From assembly GCA_937927265.1 (NCBI GenBank), contig CALBCO010000218.1, positions 1 to 7,427 on the forward strand: a stretch of 7,427 nucleotides of DNA, in the 5' to 3' direction. The stretch is from an uncultured Verrucomicrobiae bacterium (GTDB lineage: Bacteria > Verrucomicrobiota > Verrucomicrobiia > Palsa-1439). The number at the start of each line of letters is the position of its first letter. Position 1 is the first letter of the stretch. The notes under the pieces were generated by a model, which worked only from the letters and a program-made list of their open reading frames with translations, made no database searches and was not told where the DNA came from. Below are positions 5,004 to 7,427 of this stretch, piece by piece. The position numbers and the translations under genes are program-made.

Positions 5004-6616
5004 TGGACAAAAAAACATTGCTGGTTGTGATCGGTTGCATGCTGGCCTTGATGGGCTGGACATGGTTGGTTAATCAACTGTACCCGCCCATCCCCAAACA
5101 AGCACCCGCGCCGCTGGCGGCCGTGGTCACGAATGCCTCAACGGTGACGCCGTCTGCGTCGGTCCCGGCCGAGGCGCCCCCGCAGCCAGAGCCAGTAACT
5201 GAGCCAACCCCAGAGGCAACGACAGCACGTCCCGCGGAACAAGTCGTAACGTTGCAAAATGATTTCGTCCGCGTCCAAGTGACGAATTGGGGAGGAGGTA
5301 TCAAGGAGATCGAACTCTTCAAACACAAAGCGAACGGCCACGGCAACATCCTGCTCAACGGGCCGCTGTTTCAGCCTGCCTTGGCGATCGCGGACGACAA
5401 TGCTTCGTATGAAATCCAGCCACTTGGCGAACGCGAAGTGGTGTTGCGCCACGGCAAAATCACAAAACGATTCGCGTTGGGCAATGACTACGTGATCAGC
5501 GGCAGCATGGAAATGGATGGCCCGGGGCCGGCCCTGTTGCCGGTGGTGGTGGGCACGGCAGTGCCGGCAAACCTGCACCAAGAAACGCCTGATTTTCTGG
5601 GCGTGGATTGGCTGGCCCACGCGAAGTACCACAACCGCGGACTCAAACACGCACGGAAAGGCGCTGGCTACGAAGCCGTGCCCGCCCGCTGGGTGGCGGT
5701 CAAGAGCCAGTTTTTTACTATGATCCTGACGCCGTCCACCAACGTCGCCGCAGTGCGCTTTCTACCCGCTGTGTTGCCGCCGCCAGAGGATTGGAAAACC
5801 AAAGAACCACCGCACGGGTTGACGGCCATCGCGGAGTTGCCGGCCAGTCCCAACGGGCGCTATGAATTCCGTTACTACGCCGGGCCCAAGGAGTATTGGC
5901 GGCTGGCCGCTCTGGGCCAGGAACAGCAAGACGTGATGCAGTTCGGGATGTGGAGCGTGATCAGCGTGATCCTGCTGCAGAGCATGAATTTCTTTTACCG
6001 GCTGATCCCGAACTACGGCGTGGCGATCATCTTGATCACGATCCTTATCAAGATTGTGTTCTGGCCGATTCAGGCCAAGAGCATCAAGGCCATGAAGGCC
6101 ATGCAGCAGTTCCAGCCGATCATGACAAAGCTGAAAGAGAAATACAAAGACGACCCGCAACGAATGAATGCGGAGCTGATGAAGTTGTACAAGGAGCACA
6201 AAATCAATCCGTTTTCCGGCTGTCTGCCGATGTTGGTGCAAATTCCGGTGTTTTTCGCGTTATTTGCAATGCTGCGGAGCGCGGTCGAACTGCGCGGCAG
6301 CGGTTTTTTGTGGGTGAAAGATTTGTCGTTGCCCGACACGATTTTTCATGTGGCCGGCTTGCCGGTCAATCCGTTGCCGTTGCTCATGACCGGCTCGATG
6401 ATCTGGCAGCAGAAAATCACGCCCACTACCGGCGACCCGCAGCAAGCAAAAATGATGATGTTCATGCCCTTGCTGATGCTGTTGTTTTTCTACAATGCCA
6501 GTTCGGGGCTGGCATTGTACTGGACTGTGCAACAGTTGCTCTCCATTGCCCAGCAGTGGTGGAGCTTGCGCGAGAATCCGCCCGCGACGGCGGCAGCCCC
6601 GGCTGGAAAATCATGA
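5003..6616 (+). CDS. yidC: Membrane protein insertase YidC/Oxa1/Alb3
   Basis: YidC inserts and folds inner-membrane proteins, alone or with SecYEG. The 537-residue length and layout are those of didermic bacteria. TM1 lies at about residues 5-24, a Pro/Ala/Glu-rich linker at about 28-78, and the beta-rich periplasmic domain at about 80-310 (starting near VTLQNDFVRVQVTNWGGGIK). The conserved insertase core of five helices starts near 315. Core motifs are NYGVAIILITILIKIVFWPI (337-356), the cytoplasmic helical hairpin QPIMTKLKEKYKDDPQRMNA, NPFSGCLPMLVQIPVFFALF (402-421), and FFYNASSGLALYW near the end. The basic groove residue, Arg366 in E. coli, is Lys350 here. The ATG at 5003 overlaps the yidD stop by one base; the ATG at 5000 would add one Met. 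No separate ribosome binding site is obvious, so coupling to yidD is likely. The C-terminal tail is short, Pro/Ala-rich and not basic. Confidence 0.97.
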   Translation: MDKKTLLVVIGCMLALMGWTWLVNQLYPPIPKQAPAPLAAVVTNASTVTPSASVPAEAPPQPEPVTEPTPEATTARPAEQVVTLQNDFVRVQVTNWGGGIKEIELFKHKANGHGNILLNGPLFQPALAIADDNASYEIQPLGEREVVLRHGKITKRFALGNDYVISGSMEMDGPGPALLPVVVGTAVPANLHQETPDFLGVDWLAHAKYHNRGLKHARKGAGYEAVPARWVAVKSQFFTMILTPSTNVAAVRFLPAVLPPPEDWKTKEPPHGLTAIAELPASPNGRYEFRYYAGPKEYWRLAALGQEQQDVMQFGMWSVISVILLQSMNFFYRLIPNYGVAIILITILIKIVFWPIQAKSIKAMKAMQQFQPIMTKLKEKYKDDPQRMNAELMKLYKEHKINPFSGCLPMLVQIPVFFALFAMLRSAVELRGSGFLWVKDLSLPDTIFHVAGLPVNPLPLLMTGSMIWQQKITPTTGDPQQAKMMMFMPLLMLLFFYNASSGLALYWTVQQLLSIAQQWWSLRENPPATAAAPAGKS

Positions 6617-6663
6617 TTAACCCCAGTACACTGAAGCAAAACTGGACATAACTTGGCGTCGCA

Positions 6664-6695
6664 GTTCGGCCCGCCCGGTGCGGACCGTTCCGAAC
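6664..6695 (+). other. Possible hairpin between yidC and jag
   Basis: GTTCGG (6664-6669) pairs with CCGAAC (6690-6695), and inside this CCGC (6671-6674) pairs with GCGG (6680-6683). No T-run follows, so it is not an intrinsic terminator. It could mark RNA processing or partial attenuation in the 101-base gap that separates jag from the otherwise overlapping operon. I see no clear promoter in this gap. Confidence 0.3.
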
Positions 6696-6717
6696 GCCTC
6701 AACGACAGGAGCGTAAG

Positions 6718-7218
6718 ATGGAAACAACGACCGCGACGGAATCGCCCGTCGTCACCCCTGCTGTAGATCCGCGTGAAGTTCTCCAAACCATGCTCGATCG
6801 CCTCGGCGTCCAAACCAAAGTCGAGCAATACACCATGGACGGCGCCCCGCTGTTGCACATCGCCACAGCCGACCCCGGTCGCTTGATCGGTCGCGGCGGT
6901 CAGACTCTCAACAGCCTCCAATTCCTGCTCAACCGAATCCTCCAACGCCACAACCCCGATGCTCCGCGTGTCATTGTGGATTGCGAGCGTTATCGGGAAC
7001 GCCAGCGTGATGACCTGATCAAAGAAGCCTTACAGGCCGCCGAAAAAGTCCGGCGCTGGGGCGAACCCGTGGAGATCGGCCCCTACAGCGCTTTTGATCG
7101 CCGTATCATTCACCGCTACATGGAACGCAACCCTGAACTAGAGGTCGTCAGCGAACAAGGCGACGAGTCCGGCAACAAGAAAATGATCGTTCGCATCCGC
7201 GAAAAGCCCTCTGCCTAA
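6718..7218 (+). CDS. jag: KH and R3H domain RNA-binding protein (Jag/KhpB family)
   Basis: This 166-residue protein starts at an ATG preceded by AGGAG with a good spacing. It has a KH domain at about residues 30-90, with the GxxG loop G58-R59-G60-G61 in IGRGGQTLNSLQFLLNRIL, and an R3H domain at about 100-160, with the R-x3-H signature at R128-H132 in DRRIIHRYM. Jag/KhpB proteins bind RNA and, in studied Gram-positive species, affect cell shape and division; what they do here is unknown. The N-terminal Jag_N domain of the roughly 200-residue Firmicute proteins is absent, replaced by about 18 Thr/Pro/Val-rich residues. Its position downstream of yidC is the classic one and supports the call. 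It probably shares the operon, though the 101-base gap allows a separate promoter. Confidence 0.93.
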   Translation: METTTATESPVVTPAVDPREVLQTMLDRLGVQTKVEQYTMDGAPLLHIATADPGRLIGRGGQTLNSLQFLLNRILQRHNPDAPRVIVDCERYRERQRDDLIKEALQAAEKVRRWGEPVEIGPYSAFDRRIIHRYMERNPELEVVSEQGDESGNKKMIVRIREKPSA

Positions 7219-7296
7219 AACAGACGCATACCATCCAAAGCACCGCTGGCGTGGCGCACTCCAAAACCGCTTGGTTTACCAGCCGGCCCAAGTTCG

Positions 7297-7427
7297 TCAG
7301 TCAAAGAGATGCCTAGCTTGATTTGCAGTCGGTTGCAACTTTTTGGAGGCGATTTTCGGCACTACATTTGCCACCATCTTCGGGCGTTGCGGCAGCCCCA
7401 ACCCCAAATGCGCCAGCAGTTGTCCCA
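7297..7427 (-). CDS. Possible C-terminal fragment of an unidentified gene
   Basis: On the minus strand a frame is open from the window edge to a TGA at 7299-7297, giving about 42 residues. It begins GQLLAHLGLGLPQRPKM and ends NQARHLFD. The composition is protein-like, with a leucine-rich amphipathic start, and would fit the tail of a gene converging on jag. It is too short to identify, and an overlapping forward frame from 7309 is open as well, so chance remains possible. Confidence 0.25.
   Translation of the reverse strand, partial: GQLLAHLGLGLPQRPKMVANVVPKIASKKLQPTANQARHLFD

Noticed and set aside
5896..6651. Plus-strand 251-codon frame overlapping the 3' half of yidC.
   Set aside because: It is a frame shadow of yidC. 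The yidC frame carries all the insertase motifs over the same bases.

Overview
The window looks like a chromosomal piece of a GC-rich, didermic (Gram-negative type) bacterium. Evidence for this is a YidC with a large periplasmic domain, an AsmA/TamB-like envelope protein, and a conserved rpmH-rnpA-yidD-yidC-jag block. A member of the Verrucomicrobiota (Pedosphaera/Limisphaerales-like) is my best guess. It is an inference from gene style and from the palindromic intergenic element; no rRNA is present to settle it.

Layout. Positions 1-1504 carry two minus-strand genes in a probable operon: an unrecognised 258-residue protein (728-1504), then 19 bases later an AsmA-like membrane-anchored protein (1-708) that runs off the left edge. 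Positions 1520-1650 hold a compact palindromic element bounded by TA dinucleotides. It has about 30-base terminal inverted repeats and two perfect 21-base internal hairpins, and it looks like a miniature inverted-repeat element. It separates the minus-strand genes from a plus-strand glycoside hydrolase family 2 beta-mannosidase-like gene (1715-4189).

Immediately after the hydrolase, a strong sigma-70-type promoter (4201-4228) drives a tightly packed housekeeping operon. It encodes ribosomal protein bL34 (rpmH), the RNase P protein (rnpA), YidD, YidC, and, after a 101-base gap, a KH-R3H RNA-binding protein of the Jag/KhpB family. rnpA/yidD and yidD/yidC overlap by one base each. The operon links ribosome assembly, tRNA 5' maturation and insertion of membrane proteins. 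The last 209 bases have no confident gene; a short minus-strand open frame may be the tail of another gene.

No clearly new multi-gene system is visible. The points most worth checking are the palindromic element, the start of rnpA (a TTG start, or a one-base loss in a GGG run that would otherwise give a perfect ATG start), the rnpA frame staying open across all of rpmH, and the unrecognised protein paired with the AsmA-like gene.
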